Positions 51,177-58,560 of a stretch of DNA of 64,000 bases are shown here, piece after piece. Positions within the stretch are counted from its first letter, which is position 1, and every line of letters begins with the position of its first letter. Origin of the DNA: an uncultured Bacilli bacterium (GTDB lineage: Bacteria; Bacillota_I; Bacilli_A; RF39; UBA660); assembly GCA_944373145.1 (NCBI GenBank), contig CALWAL010000006.1, positions 1-64,000 of the forward strand. Reading direction: 5' to 3'. The position numbers and the translations under genes were made by a program. The notes beneath the pieces were generated by a model. The model ran no database searches and had not been told where the DNA came from. It was given only the letters and a program-made list of their open reading frames with translations.

Positions 51177-51207
51177 ATATTTTTTTATCCTCCTAGTTTA
51201 AATTTAG

Positions 51208-51338
51208 TGTTCCATTTTTGGTACCATAAGTATTAATAATATATTTATATATATATTTTAATTAGTATATATATCTATATACTTCTGTTCCATTTTTGGT
51301 ACCACTAACCCCCTTTTAGTGTTCCATTTTTGGTACTA
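51208..51338. repeat. Three 19-bp iterons, candidate phage replication origin
   Basis: TGTTCCATTTTTGGTACCA at 51208-51226 and 51286-51304, and with one change at 51320-51338. Between the first two lies about 60 bp of almost pure A/T (51228-51281), a likely unwinding element. They sit directly upstream of the initiator-like gene. Confidence 0.75.
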
Positions 51339-51346
51339 CTAAAAAT

Positions 51347-51375
51347 TTGATTTTTTTCTCCGCATTTTGTATAAT
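51347..51375 (+). promoter_or_regulatory. Promoter for a small plus-strand RNA
   Basis: TTGATT (51347-51352), 17-nt spacer, perfect TATAAT (51370-51375). It reads against the early operon. Confidence 0.6.
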
Positions 51376-51381
51376 TAAGTC

Positions 51382-51442
51382 GTAAAATTTTTATGCAAAT
51401 TTTTTACTGATTTAGTTGGTGCAACAACTAAGTCTTTTTTTT
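51382..51442 (+). ncRNA. About 60-nt small RNA candidate, antisense to the early operon
   Basis: Predicted from the promoter at 51347 to a terminator made by GATTTAGTTG (51409-51418) and CAACTAAGTC (51425-51434) plus eight T. No ORF. It lies in the untranslated gap between two early genes and beside the iterons. Confidence 0.5.
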
Positions 51443-51484
51443 GCATTTAAATGGTCATTTTTTGATGTTTCTTGTATTTCAATG

Positions 51485-51700
51485 TTATTGCTCATTACAT
51501 ACATAAAACTCGTCTCCTGTGCCTGTATAAGCTAATTTTATGCCATATCCTTGACTAGCACATCTTTCAGATACTCTCTCAATATGTTTTTTTTCTTCTA
51601 TGTCTAGCATGATAATTGACCAAATTAATACAATTAAAATTACTACTGGAATTAATGCAATAAAAACATAATCCCATTTTATTCTTCTTCTTTTTTTCAT
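51485..51700 (-). CDS. 71-aa single-pass membrane protein
   Basis: A basic N terminus (KKRRRIKWDYVF), one helix (about 12-34) and an outer part with two cysteines. GGAGAATAAA precedes the ATG at 51700. Early-operon moron-like gene, function unknown. Confidence 0.6.
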   Translation of the reverse strand: MKKRRRIKWDYVFIALIPVVILIVLIWSIIMLDIEEKKHIERVSERCASQGYGIKLAYTGTGDEFYVCNEQ

Positions 51701-51701
51701 T

Positions 51702-51965
51702 TTATTCTCCTTTGCTATTAACAATTTTCCTTAGATATTTAATATCAATATTTAAATAGTCAACTACTTCTTTGCTTGGAACTAAACCAGATGGCAAAAA
51801 ATAATTTTGATCTCTTTCTTTGATTTTTAGTTCAATTTCATTTTTAATATAACTTGCTTTTGTATATCCAACGCAGGCTATATCTTTTATATCTTTGGTA
51901 GTTAGCCATTGATTTTCTAAAATCCTTAATATTTCATTTGCAGATAACCTTTTTACAATTCTCAT
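51702..51965 (-). CDS. Small helix-turn-helix protein (DUF3173-like)
   Basis: An 87-aa protein: LSANEILRILENQWLTTKDIKDIACVGYTKASYIKNEIE looks like a DNA-binding helix-turn-helix, in the position of early accessory regulators. AGAAAGGAG precedes the ATG. An excisionase function is possible but not shown. Confidence 0.6.
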   Translation of the reverse strand: MRIVKRLSANEILRILENQWLTTKDIKDIACVGYTKASYIKNEIELKIKERDQNYFLPSGLVPSKEVVDYLNIDIKYLRKIVNSKGE

Positions 51966-51986
51966 ATAAACTCCTTTCTGTTCATT

Positions 51987-52008
51987 TGGTGGTTTGGTGT
52001 GTTATAAT
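51987..52008 (+). promoter_or_regulatory. Extended -10 promoter with a repeated GT-rich motif
   Basis: TGTTATAAT (-10 at 52003-52008) lies just after TGGTGGTTTGGTG (51987-51999). The same 13-mer occurs inverted at 54206-54218. Confidence 0.5.
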
Positions 52009-52033
52009 CACCTTAGAAAGTGAGGTGATTTTA

Positions 52034-52264
52034 TTGGCTAATCAACATGTTATTCCTAATCCTAATGGTGGTTGGGATGTTAAAGGTGAAGGCAATTCTA
52101 GAGCAACAAAACATACTGATACACAACGAGAAGCTATTGACGTTGCAAAAGATATTGCTCGAAAACAACATTCAGAAGCTATTATTCACGGTCGTGATGG
52201 TAAAATTCGTGATAAAGATTCTTATGGTAATGATCCTATGCCACCTAAAGATAGAATACATTAA
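52034..52264 (+). CDS. DUF2188 family protein
   Basis: A 76-aa protein (ANQHVIPNPNGGWDVKGEGNSRATKHTDTQREAI, HGRDGKIRDKDSYGNDPMPP) matching DUF2188, a small family of unknown function. Start TTG with GAGGTGATTTTA upstream. It is plus-strand, against the surrounding early operon, with its own promoter and terminator, so it may be expressed from the lysogen. Confidence 0.8.
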   Translation: MANQHVIPNPNGGWDVKGEGNSRATKHTDTQREAIDVAKDIARKQHSEAIIHGRDGKIRDKDSYGNDPMPPKDRIH

Positions 52265-52270
52265 ATTTTT

Positions 52271-52295
52271 GACTAGACTTTGTTCTAGTCTTTTT
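52271..52295 (+). terminator. Terminator of the DUF2188 gene
   Basis: GACTAGA (52271-52277) and TCTAGTC (52284-52290) followed by TTTTT. It overlaps the end of the small minus-strand gene. Confidence 0.8.
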
Positions 52296-52443
52296 CAAGT
52301 GGTATTAGTTTAACTTTAATAATATACGGTTTTATACATTTCACATCATATTGAGTTATCGTAGCTATTATTTCGCTAGTTTCTTCATTTTCAATTGTTA
52401 TGTATTCTATTTCATCATTTAAGATTTCTATTTTTTCTTTCAT
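52285..52443 (-). CDS. 52-aa early phage protein
   Basis: GGAGGTAGAAA precedes the ATG of an acidic peptide (EIEYITIENEETSEIIATIT, CIKPYIIKVKLIPLEKD). It converges with the DUF2188 gene and shares its terminator DNA. Confidence 0.55.
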   Translation of the reverse strand: MKEKIEILNDEIEYITIENEETSEIIATITQYDVKCIKPYIIKVKLIPLEKD

Positions 52444-52506
52444 TTTCTACCTCCGATTTCTTTAGTTTTCATTTTAAATGTTAAAATTTTTAAGCATAGT
52501 ATGAAC

Positions 52507-52737
52507 TTAATTATTGCTTAGTGAAATATTGTCATCTTTTCTAACCCCTAAATAATCAAGTGTACATTCTGGAAACCATGCATTTTTTATAATTTTAAAC
52601 TCTTTTAATTTAAAATCACTTCTTCCATTCATTTTCTCGTTTACAGTAGAAATGCTAATTAATAATAAATTTGATATATCTTCATATGTCTTACCATTTC
52701 TTTTCAACTCTGCAATTAAATTAGGATACATCTCCAT
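52507..52737 (-). CDS. Cro-like helix-turn-helix regulator
   Basis: A 76-aa protein with HTH (NLIAELKRNGKTYEDISNLL, SISTVNEKMNGRSDFKLKEF) in the Cro position, first gene of the leftward early operon and divergent from the repressor. The ATG at 52737 has GGAGGGAAG upstream. Confidence 0.75.
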   Translation of the reverse strand: MEMYPNLIAELKRNGKTYEDISNLLLISISTVNEKMNGRSDFKLKEFKIIKNAWFPECTLDYLGVRKDDNISLSNN

Positions 52738-52757
52738 CTTCCCTCCTATCATTTCAA

Positions 52758-52847
52758 ATACGGTATTCCGTATCTGATAATTTAATTTTATACGGTATTC
52801 CGTATTTTGTCAATACTTTTTTAATAAAAAAATACGACAAACCGTAT
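52758..52847. promoter_or_regulatory. Three operator palindromes for the phage repressor
   Basis: ATACGGTATTCCGTAT at 52758-52773 and 52790-52805, and the imperfect ATACGACAAACCGTAT at 52832-52847. They lie between the divergent cro-like and cI-like genes. Confidence 0.85.
52785..52813 (-). promoter_or_regulatory. Leftward early promoter
   Basis: On the minus strand TTGACA (52813-52808), a 17-nt spacer and TAAAAT (52790-52785). The middle operator fills the spacer, so repressor binding would block polymerase directly. Confidence 0.85.
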
Positions 52848-52878
52848 TTTTAGTATTACATTTTATTTTTAATTATGC

Positions 52879-52884
52879 TATAAT
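52879..52884 (+). promoter_or_regulatory. -10 element of the repressor promoter
   Basis: TATAAT 24 nt before the repressor's ATG. No clear -35 is seen, as in many maintenance promoters needing activation. Confidence 0.5.
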
Positions 52885-52907
52885 CTTTTTAGAGGGGAGA
52901 AATTACA

Positions 52908-53285
52908 ATGAACTTTAAAGAAAAAGTAGACTTTTTTATGAAGCAAAATTCTATTGATAATCTAAAACAATTAGCACTAAAAAGTGATATTCCATATACA
53001 ACATTGAGAGACTGCTATGAAAAAGACAATGCTGACAATTCTAGAATGTCTACAATTCGAAAATTAGCATCATATATGAATTGCACAGTTGATTATTTGG
53101 CTTATGACGAACTAGAATCTCCACAATTAACAATTATTAATCCAAAAAATAAAGCAACAATTGATGGAATAGATAAAATTCTTTTTTCAAAAGCAAAAAT
53201 GTTAAACGATGAAGAAAAACGAACAATAATATCTATAATTGATGCTATCCATAAAGACGTGGATAAAGACTTAGATAAAGAATAG
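52908..53285 (+). CDS. CI-like repressor
   Basis: A 125-aa protein with an XRE-type helix-turn-helix (NLKQLALKSDIPYTTLRDCYEKDNADN, RKLASYMNCTVDYLAYDE). It has no LexA-like autocleavage domain; instead an ImmA-like protease gene follows, as in ICEBs1-type control. AGAGGGGAG precedes the ATG. Confidence 0.85.
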   Translation: MNFKEKVDFFMKQNSIDNLKQLALKSDIPYTTLRDCYEKDNADNSRMSTIRKLASYMNCTVDYLAYDELESPQLTIINPKNKATIDGIDKILFSKAKMLNDEEKRTIISIIDAIHKDVDKDLDKE

Positions 53286-53297
53286 TAGGTGTAATTT

Positions 53298-53603
53298 ATG
53301 TTAATAGATCTTATTAATGGTAACATTGAAGAACAAGATTATTTAAGTCAAAATAATGTTAAAATTGTTATTAAAAAATTGCCTAAAAAAATCTATGGTT
53401 TCATCCATAGATATAAGGATTTAAATATCATTACTATCAATTGGAATATATCCAAAGAAAAAAAGAAAATGACACTGTTACACGAATTAGCACATCTGGA
53501 ATTGTTGCATCTTGATAACAATCTATTAGAATTTAAAATTGAAAACATTGAAGATGAAGCTGACGCTTATATTAAATTTTTGTTAGAAAGCAAAATTGAT
53601 TAA
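53298..53603 (+). CDS. ImmA/IrrE-like metalloprotease
   Basis: A 101-aa protein with the zinc motif HELAH (H62-E63 ... H66) and a downstream EDEADAYIKFLLES that supplies the third ligand. It directly follows the repressor (12 nt), so it likely cleaves it on induction. It is short for ImmA but holds the whole core. Confidence 0.85.
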   Translation: MLIDLINGNIEEQDYLSQNNVKIVIKKLPKKIYGFIHRYKDLNIITINWNISKEKKKMTLLHELAHLELLHLDNNLLEFKIENIEDEADAYIKFLLESKID

Positions 53604-53656
53604 AAATGCGCTAGTACAGGTATTTTTAATATAGAAGTATGATTGGAGGTGGAATA

Positions 53657-54166
53657 ATGAAAAAAATTTTAAGTGTTTTATTAGTTTCTATTTTATTAGT
53701 TACTTTAACAGCTTGCGGTAGTGAAGAAAAAGTAAAAGAATCTGATTCTAATAAAAATGATGCAGGTGCAATGACACAGGAAGATATCAACGATAGAATA
53801 TATGATTCAGCAATGGAACTAACTTCAATTTGGAATGATTATGTTACTAATATCAGAGATTATGCTGCAACAGGAAAAGATAGTATTGGTCAAGAACTAG
53901 ATATCGAATTTTTAATTGAAAACTTTAAAATTGACTATGCTAAATTAAGTGATACAAAAGAATTTGTTAACTCATTAGATAGCGAACACGAGCAATTTAA
54001 AAATGCTTACAATAAAGCAATGGAACAACTTGATATTATTTATAATAGTGCAATTACTGAAACACCAAAGCCAAATGAAGAATTAAGTTATAATCAAAAC
54101 ATTGAATTATTTAAACAATATTTTGATGTTGTATACAATTATGCTATCGAATTAGCATTTGAATAA
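53657..54166 (+). CDS. Prophage lipoprotein, possible superinfection exclusion factor
   Basis: About 169 aa: signal peptide ending in LVTLTAC (lipobox), a Ser/Asn-rich linker and an acidic helical domain (ELTSIWNDYVTNIRDYAATG, KAMEQLDIIYNSAITETPKP). It sits in the lysogeny cassette and should be expressed in the lysogen, like Sie or Ltp lipoproteins that block DNA entry. The ATG at 53657 follows GGAGGTGGAATA. Confidence 0.75.
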   Translation: MKKILSVLLVSILLVTLTACGSEEKVKESDSNKNDAGAMTQEDINDRIYDSAMELTSIWNDYVTNIRDYAATGKDSIGQELDIEFLIENFKIDYAKLSDTKEFVNSLDSEHEQFKNAYNKAMEQLDIIYNSAITETPKPNEELSYNQNIELFKQYFDVVYNYAIELAFE

Positions 54167-54170
54167 AAAA

Positions 54171-54192
54171 AGTTAGCGCTGCAACGCTAACT
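54171..54192 (-). terminator. Hairpin with minus-strand T tract
   Basis: AGTTAGCG (54171-54178) and CGCTAACT (54185-54192) form a perfect 8-bp stem. T residues follow only on the minus strand, although flanking genes are on the plus strand. Confidence 0.6.
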
Positions 54193-54322
54193 CAATATGA
54201 AAAACCACCAAACCACCACGTTTGAACAAAAAAGAATACAATGAAACTAATTTGTATTGGCTTTTCGTGTACTATTATATCACGAAAACCTATACAAAAT
54301 CAAGGAAGGAATAAGTGATATT

Positions 54323-55423
54323 ATGGCTGTATATCAAGAAAAAGATAAAAGGAAATGGACTAAAGACGGTAGATCATGGTATTATGTTTGCTATTATAAA
54401 GATATCTATGGCGAAAATAAAAGAAAAAAATCAAAATCATTCTTACTAAAAAAGGAGGCATTACAAGCGGAAAGAGAATTTTTAAATTCCATAAAAGTTG
54501 TTCCTTTAAAAAGTAATATGACTATCGGAAATTTAAAAGATGATTATTTAAAATATAAAAAAGAAAATGTTCGAATAAGCTCCTACGAATCCACAAAAGT
54601 AGCGCTTAAACATATTGATATATTAGAAAAAATATACATTGACGAATTGAATATTAATCACATTCAAAATTGGAAAAAATATATTAATGAAAAAAATCTT
54701 GCTACCGGATACAAAAACACAATTTATAAAAATTTACGAGCAATGCTAAATTATGGAAACAAAATGTATGATCTTAACATAAATATATTAAACAAAATGA
54801 CAAATTTTTCTAATCCAAATGAAGTAAAAAAAGAAATGCTATTTTACACCAAAGAAGAATTTGATAATTTTATTTCTTATGAATCTGACTTAAAATGGAT
54901 ATGTTTCTTTTCTGCTCTATTCTACTGTGGCCTTCGCCAAGGTGAAGCATTAGCACTAAATTGGAATGATATAAATTTTGAAAATAATACAATTAGAATT
55001 AATAAAAGTTTGGCTAATCGTGTAAAAGGTTCAAAATTTCTCATATTACCGCCGAAAACACGTGGAAGCAATAGAACTATACCGATTCCACTATCTCTAG
55101 CTAAAAAACTCAAAATTAGGTATAATGAGCAAAAAAAATATACAAATTTTTCTAACGATTGGTTCATTTTTGGAGATATATTTCCATTAGCAACCACAAC
55201 GATTCAAAAAAGAAGAGATAAACTAGTCGCTTTATCTGGAGTAAAAAGAATTAGAATACATGATTTTAGACATAGTTGTGCATCTCTTTTAATTAGCAAA
55301 GGTGCAAATATAACTTTAATAGCTAAATATCTAGGACATGATGATATTTCAACAACCTTGAACACATACTCACACTTTTACAAGAATGATTTAAGCAACT
55401 TAATTGAAAGTGTAGATTTATAA
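54323..55423 (+). CDS. int: Tyrosine integrase
   Basis: A 366-aa recombinase: N-terminal arm-binding domain (GRSWYYVCYYKDIYGENKRK), core-binding domain (MTIGNLKDDYLKYKKENVRI), catalytic domain with GLRQGEAL (Arg), RIHDFRHSCASLLI (HxxR), GHDDISTTLNTYSHF (His and nucleophile Tyr). The frame extends 22 codons further upstream; I prefer the ATG at 54323. It lies 83 nt from attR, with the right arm site between. Confidence 0.92.
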   Translation: MAVYQEKDKRKWTKDGRSWYYVCYYKDIYGENKRKKSKSFLLKKEALQAEREFLNSIKVVPLKSNMTIGNLKDDYLKYKKENVRISSYESTKVALKHIDILEKIYIDELNINHIQNWKKYINEKNLATGYKNTIYKNLRAMLNYGNKMYDLNINILNKMTNFSNPNEVKKEMLFYTKEEFDNFISYESDLKWICFFSALFYCGLRQGEALALNWNDINFENNTIRINKSLANRVKGSKFLILPPKTRGSNRTIPIPLSLAKKLKIRYNEQKKYTNFSNDWFIFGDIFPLATTTIQKRRDKLVALSGVKRIRIHDFRHSCASLLISKGANITLIAKYLGHDDISTTLNTYSHFYKNDLSNLIESVDL

Positions 55424-55435
55424 AAGGAGGAAAAA

Positions 55436-55457
55436 AGTACGTAATTAGTACGTAAAA
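55436..55457 (+). repeat. Arm-type integrase site, right copy
   Basis: Same tandem 11-mers and orientation as 19628-19649, 12 nt after the int stop and 49 nt from the attR core. Confidence 0.75.
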
Positions 55458-55475
55458 AGATTAAAACAAAATAAA

Positions 55476-55496
55476 AACCGTTGAATATCAACGGTT
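55476..55496 (-). terminator. Phage-supplied terminator for tRNA-Ala
   Basis: AACCGTTGA (55476-55484) and TCAACGGTT (55488-55496) form a perfect 9-bp stem. The minus strand then reads TTTTATTTT. It occupies the same distance behind the tRNA as the host's own terminator at 19472 did before integration. Confidence 0.85.
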
Positions 55497-55506
55497 AATA
55501 ATCTTA

Positions 55507-55524
55507 ATGGTGGAGAATAAGGGA
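55507..55524. repeat. attR core
   Basis: Identical to attL (19504-19521). It covers the acceptor and T-arm 3' portion of tRNA-Ala, so the tRNA stays whole after integration. Confidence 0.9.
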
Positions 55525-55584
55525 TTCGAACCCTTGACCCCCTGCGTGCAAGGCAGGTGCTCTAGCCAGCTGAGCTAATTCCCC
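55508..55584 (-). tRNA. tRNA-Ala (TGC)
   Basis: A 77-nt cloverleaf with encoded CCA, anticodon UGC, and the alanine identity pair G3:U70. It is the prophage insertion site. Confidence 0.97.
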
Positions 55585-55656
55585 AAGTCAAATTTAAGAT
55601 TACGTGATTAATTATATCTAATAAAATTTGACTTGTCAATACTAAATCATTATTTT

Positions 55657-56079
55657 TTAATGAATTTCATTACACACACCAGGATTAGGTTCATAAAAAC
55701 AATGATTTTTATAACTTCCAGCCAAAGGCTGATCATACCAACTACTACGGCACGCGCTATTACCTTTTGCATAAAACCAAAGTGCATTAGTAGCCGGATA
55801 ATAATACTCTCCTTTTATTACACGGTCAGCTAACTGTTTTTCTTTAGTTGTTGGAGATGCATAAAATAACGAACTTGATGTTCCACTAAAACCACCTGGG
55901 TTTTGATATATTACTTGGTATAATGATGTTACATCTTCAAAAGTATAGCAACTTGCTAAAACCCGATTAACAGTGACATTTCCAACCATTAACATTCCTA
56001 AATTACCTTCACCCAAAGCCTCAGCCCGCATAAGACGCGCTAATAAATCGCGTTCTGACGTTGTATATCTAATTATCAC
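55657..56079 (-). CDS. SleB/CwlJ-like cell wall hydrolase
   Basis: A 140-aa Hydrolase_2 domain: catalytic Glu region SERDLLARLMRAEALGEG, then VGNVTVNRV, YQNPGGFSG and NALWFYAKGN. SleB-type enzymes are lytic transglycosylases acting on spore cortex. It lacks a signal peptide and a binding domain, as CwlJ does. GTG start after GGTGATAAT. Confidence 0.85.
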   Translation of the reverse strand: MIIRYTTSERDLLARLMRAEALGEGNLGMLMVGNVTVNRVLASCYTFEDVTSLYQVIYQNPGGFSGTSSSLFYASPTTKEKQLADRVIKGEYYYPATNALWFYAKGNSACRSSWYDQPLAGSYKNHCFYEPNPGVCNEIH

Positions 56080-56110
56080 ATTATCACCATTATATTATAT
56101 GCAATTTATC

Positions 56111-56139
56111 TTGAATATTTAGAATAAGTATGTTATAAT
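56111..56139 (+). promoter_or_regulatory. Promoter of tRNA-Trp
   Basis: TTGAAT (56111-56116), a 17-nt spacer, TATAAT (56134-56139); start about 10 nt before the tRNA. Confidence 0.75.
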
Positions 56140-56156
56140 TAACCGTGTCAGTTATT

Positions 56157-56230
56157 AGGGGTGTAGTTAAATGGTATAATAACGGTCTCCAAAACCGCTG
56201 TTGGGAGTTCGATTCTCTCCACCCCTGCCA
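56157..56230 (+). tRNA. tRNA-Trp (CCA)
   Basis: A 74-nt cloverleaf with encoded CCA, anticodon CCA, discriminator G73 as in tRNA-Trp. It has one A-C mismatch at 27-43. No UCA-anticodon variant is seen, in line with TGA being a stop. Confidence 0.95.
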
Positions 56231-56240
56231 TTTAAAAATT

Positions 56241-56284
56241 AACGGCTTTTTTCTTTGAATTTGCAAATAATAAGTCGTTTTTTT
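56241..56284 (+). terminator. Terminator of tRNA-Trp
   Basis: AACGGCTT (56241-56248) and AAGTCGTT (56272-56279), then T. The stem is nearly the same as that at 19303-19328. Confidence 0.6.
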
Positions 56285-56637
56285 ATTTTATAAAATTAAA
56301 ATTGTAAACAATTACACACTAATATTTAAATTTTTATTTCACAAATAGATGAGTTAATAATAACTATATTAACTATTATAATTATGATAAAACGTAAATC
56401 ATAGATTACAAACTCTTGATTAGAAACTATTTATATTTGTACAACTTTGGAGTTTGGTTCAGATTTACTATCTATTCTTATTATGATACCCTAGCTAATA
56501 AAAATTAAAAATAACTAGCAAATACACAAATAATTATGTATGGATTACTTGACTTTTATACAAATTTTATTTAAGATAAAACTATTTTTAAAACGACTTA
56601 AAATGTATTAATTTTTATTAGTAAAAGAGGCGCATGA
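56285..56637. other. Non-coding AT-rich gap
   Basis: About 350 bp without a credible ORF, RNA or repeat on either strand. The only feature is the ribosome site for the glycosyltransferase at its right end. Confidence 0.6.
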
Positions 56638-57683
56638 GTGAATCCTTTAGTAAGTGTAATAATTCCAATTTACAATAGTGAAAAATATTTAAAAAAATGT
56701 ATTGATTCTGTAATTAACCAAAGCTACACCAACATTGAAATAATTCTCGTTGACGACTGTAGTACTGATGGTTCAAAATTAATTATGGAATACTATGCAA
56801 AACAATTTAAAAATATAAAAATTGTTTATAATGATACTCGACTATTTCCGGGTGGTAGTAGAAATGTAGGCCTTAATTTAGCCAATGGGGATTTTATTTA
56901 TTTTTTAGATAGTGACGACTTTATACACAATAAAGCAATCGAAACTTTAGTCAGAGAAGCTTTATTTTATGACGTTCCAATCGTTAGTGCAAAATTTCAA
57001 ACAGTTATTGGGCCAATAAAATTAAGCAAATCAGAAAGTGGACAAGTAAATTTAATTGATTTAAGAAAAAGTAAAGAAAAAATTGATGATTTTACTGACG
57101 TCATTTGGAATAATTTATTTAGACATTCACTAATAAAAAATTTTAAATTTCCCGAAGGATTATTTTATGAAGATAATGCCTTTATTTACCCTATTCTTAC
57201 AAAGGCAAATTTTTTAGTAGAAATTGAACAAATTTTATACTTTTATCGAAGAAATACATCAAGTATCACAATAAAAAGCAAACTTTTCTCAACCAAAGGA
57301 TTTTAGATGTCTATGATATAATTCAAGTTATGAAAAAAGCTTGTGTCGAATTAGGAACTTATGAAGATTATGAGGATGTAATAACTAAAATTATCGAAAG
57401 AATAGCTATTGCACCAATTTTAGAGTGCACTTTATGGTTTGGAATGAATTCTCAAGACAAAAAAGAGGTATTAGCTCATTTATTACAATACATAAAAAAG
57501 GCTTATGGTATAAATGACATAAAAGAAGTCGAATTTTTAATGAAAAGAGCAAATAATCCAAAATTAAATTTTAAACTAAATTGCTTACTACATCTTATAA
57601 GTAATTTACCAACTGTTAATAGTCAAAATAATATAGATTGCGCAAAAAAAATATTAAAAAAGTATGAAAGAAGAAGTAATTAA
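56638..57683 (+). pseudogene. GT2 family glycosyltransferase, split by a frameshift
   Basis: The first frame (56638-57306) encodes a GT-A fold with VSVIIPIYNSEKYLKKCIDS, DDCSTDG, GGSRNVGLNLANG and the DSDD metal motif, then stops. The second frame (57330-57683 and its upstream extension) continues homologously: NQRILDVYDIIQVMKKACVEL. The shift falls near a run of four T around 57285-57295; one more T would restore a single frame of about 348 aa. The GTG start has GAGG upstream. Confidence 0.8.
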
Positions 57684-57692
57684 TTCTATAAA

Positions 57693-57734
57693 AAAACGAG
57701 ATATAATGATTATACTTAATCAAAAACTCGTTTT
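57693..57734. terminator. Hairpin between converging genes
   Basis: AAAACGAG (57693-57700) and CTCGTTTT (57727-57734) pair around a 26-nt loop, between the glycosyltransferase and desulfoferrodoxin genes. Confidence 0.5.
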
Positions 57735-57739
57735 ATAAT

Positions 57740-58120
57740 TTACTCAACAACTTTCCGCCATAATCCATGCTTATTACAATAAGCATAAATAACACTTCCC
57801 TTGATATATGGGACAGTTAACTCTGGATTATCACCACTTTTAAATAAAGCTTCAATATTACTATTTTCAGATTTAAATAAAATCCATTCAATATAATGAT
57901 CATCTTCCATAACATGATTAACAACAATTTTTATTTCATTATCAATTATCTCATAAGTAGGAACATGTTTTTCAAAACTTGCATCAACAGAATTTGGAAC
58001 AATATTAACCATTTGTTCACCACAGCAAGTAATACCACAATCTGAGCACTCACAATCAGCAATTACTTTTACTAAACTGTTACATTTCAAACATTTCTTT
58101 AATTTTAATTCATTCATCAT
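57740..58120 (-). CDS. dfx: Desulfoferrodoxin (superoxide reductase)
   Basis: A 126-aa protein: N-terminal desulforedoxin-like cluster (CLKCNSL ... CCGEQM) and the superoxide reductase domain with EKHVPTYE, VMEDDHYIEW and YCNKHGLW (Fe-binding His and Cys). It removes superoxide in anaerobes without making oxygen. It overlaps the ArsC-like gene by 4 nt. Confidence 0.9.
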   Translation of the reverse strand: MMNELKLKKCLKCNSLVKVIADCECSDCGITCCGEQMVNIVPNSVDASFEKHVPTYEIIDNEIKIVVNHVMEDDHYIEWILFKSENSNIEALFKSGDNPELTVPYIKGSVIYAYCNKHGLWRKVVE

Positions 58121-58464
58121 TTAATCTCACTCCATTCATCTTCTTTAAAGCCAATTAATATAAAATTGTCATCTACTAATAACGGTCTTTTTATTAACAT
58201 GCCGTTACTTGATAATAATTCAATTTTCTCATCATCAGACATATTTGAAAGTTTTTCTTTTAAATTTAATTCTTTATATTTTAAACCGCTAGTATTAAAA
58301 AATTTCTTAATTGGAATTTTAAATTTTTGTTGCCATAGCCTAAGTTCTTCTTGCCTTGGTGTATCAGTTACAATATTTCGATCAACAAAAGATATTTTTC
58401 TTTCCTCTAAAAATTTTTTTGCATTTTTACACGTTGAACATTTAGGATATTCAATAAATTGCAT
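58117..58464 (-). CDS. ArsC/Spx-family protein (YffB-like)
   Basis: A 115-aa thioredoxin-fold protein: YPKCSTCKNAKKFLEE with the CSTC motif, NTSGLKYKEL and RPLLVDDNFILIGFKEDEW, matching the YffB/ArsC branch. It could be a glutaredoxin-like or arsenate reductase-like enzyme; paired here with superoxide defence. AAAGGAGTG precedes the ATG. Confidence 0.85.
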   Translation of the reverse strand: MQFIEYPKCSTCKNAKKFLEERKISFVDRNIVTDTPRQEELRLWQQKFKIPIKKFFNTSGLKYKELNLKEKLSNMSDDEKIELLSSNGMLIKRPLLVDDNFILIGFKEDEWSEIK

Positions 58465-58515
58465 ATCATCACTCCTTTTAGCTGTAACTTAACTATATGA
58501 TATGATACAATATAT

Positions 58516-58544
58516 TTGAGTTTTAGTAAATATTTTTATATAAT
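58516..58544 (+). promoter_or_regulatory. Promoter of the HD-domain gene
   Basis: TTGAGT (58516-58521), a 17-nt spacer, TATAAT (58539-58544). Confidence 0.65.
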
Positions 58545-58560
58545 TTAGAAGGAGTTTAAT

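Larger units (their letters stand above)
19504..55524. mobile_element. Complete siphovirus prophage integrated in tRNA-Ala
   Basis: An 18-bp direct repeat bounds a contiguous phage gene set: integrase, repressor, replication and recombination genes, late regulator, terminase, SPP1-like portal, MuF head protein, scaffold, capsid, connectors, tail genes, holin and endolysin. All structural genes run leftward. No transposase, CRISPR array or obvious decayed core gene is seen, so it looks inducible. The four late genes lacking an ATG would look broken unless AGG starts are real. Confidence 0.95.

Noticed and set aside
52047..52313. Alternative frame over the DUF2188 gene
   Set aside because: DUF2188 frame has family similarity and a ribosome site; this one has neither.
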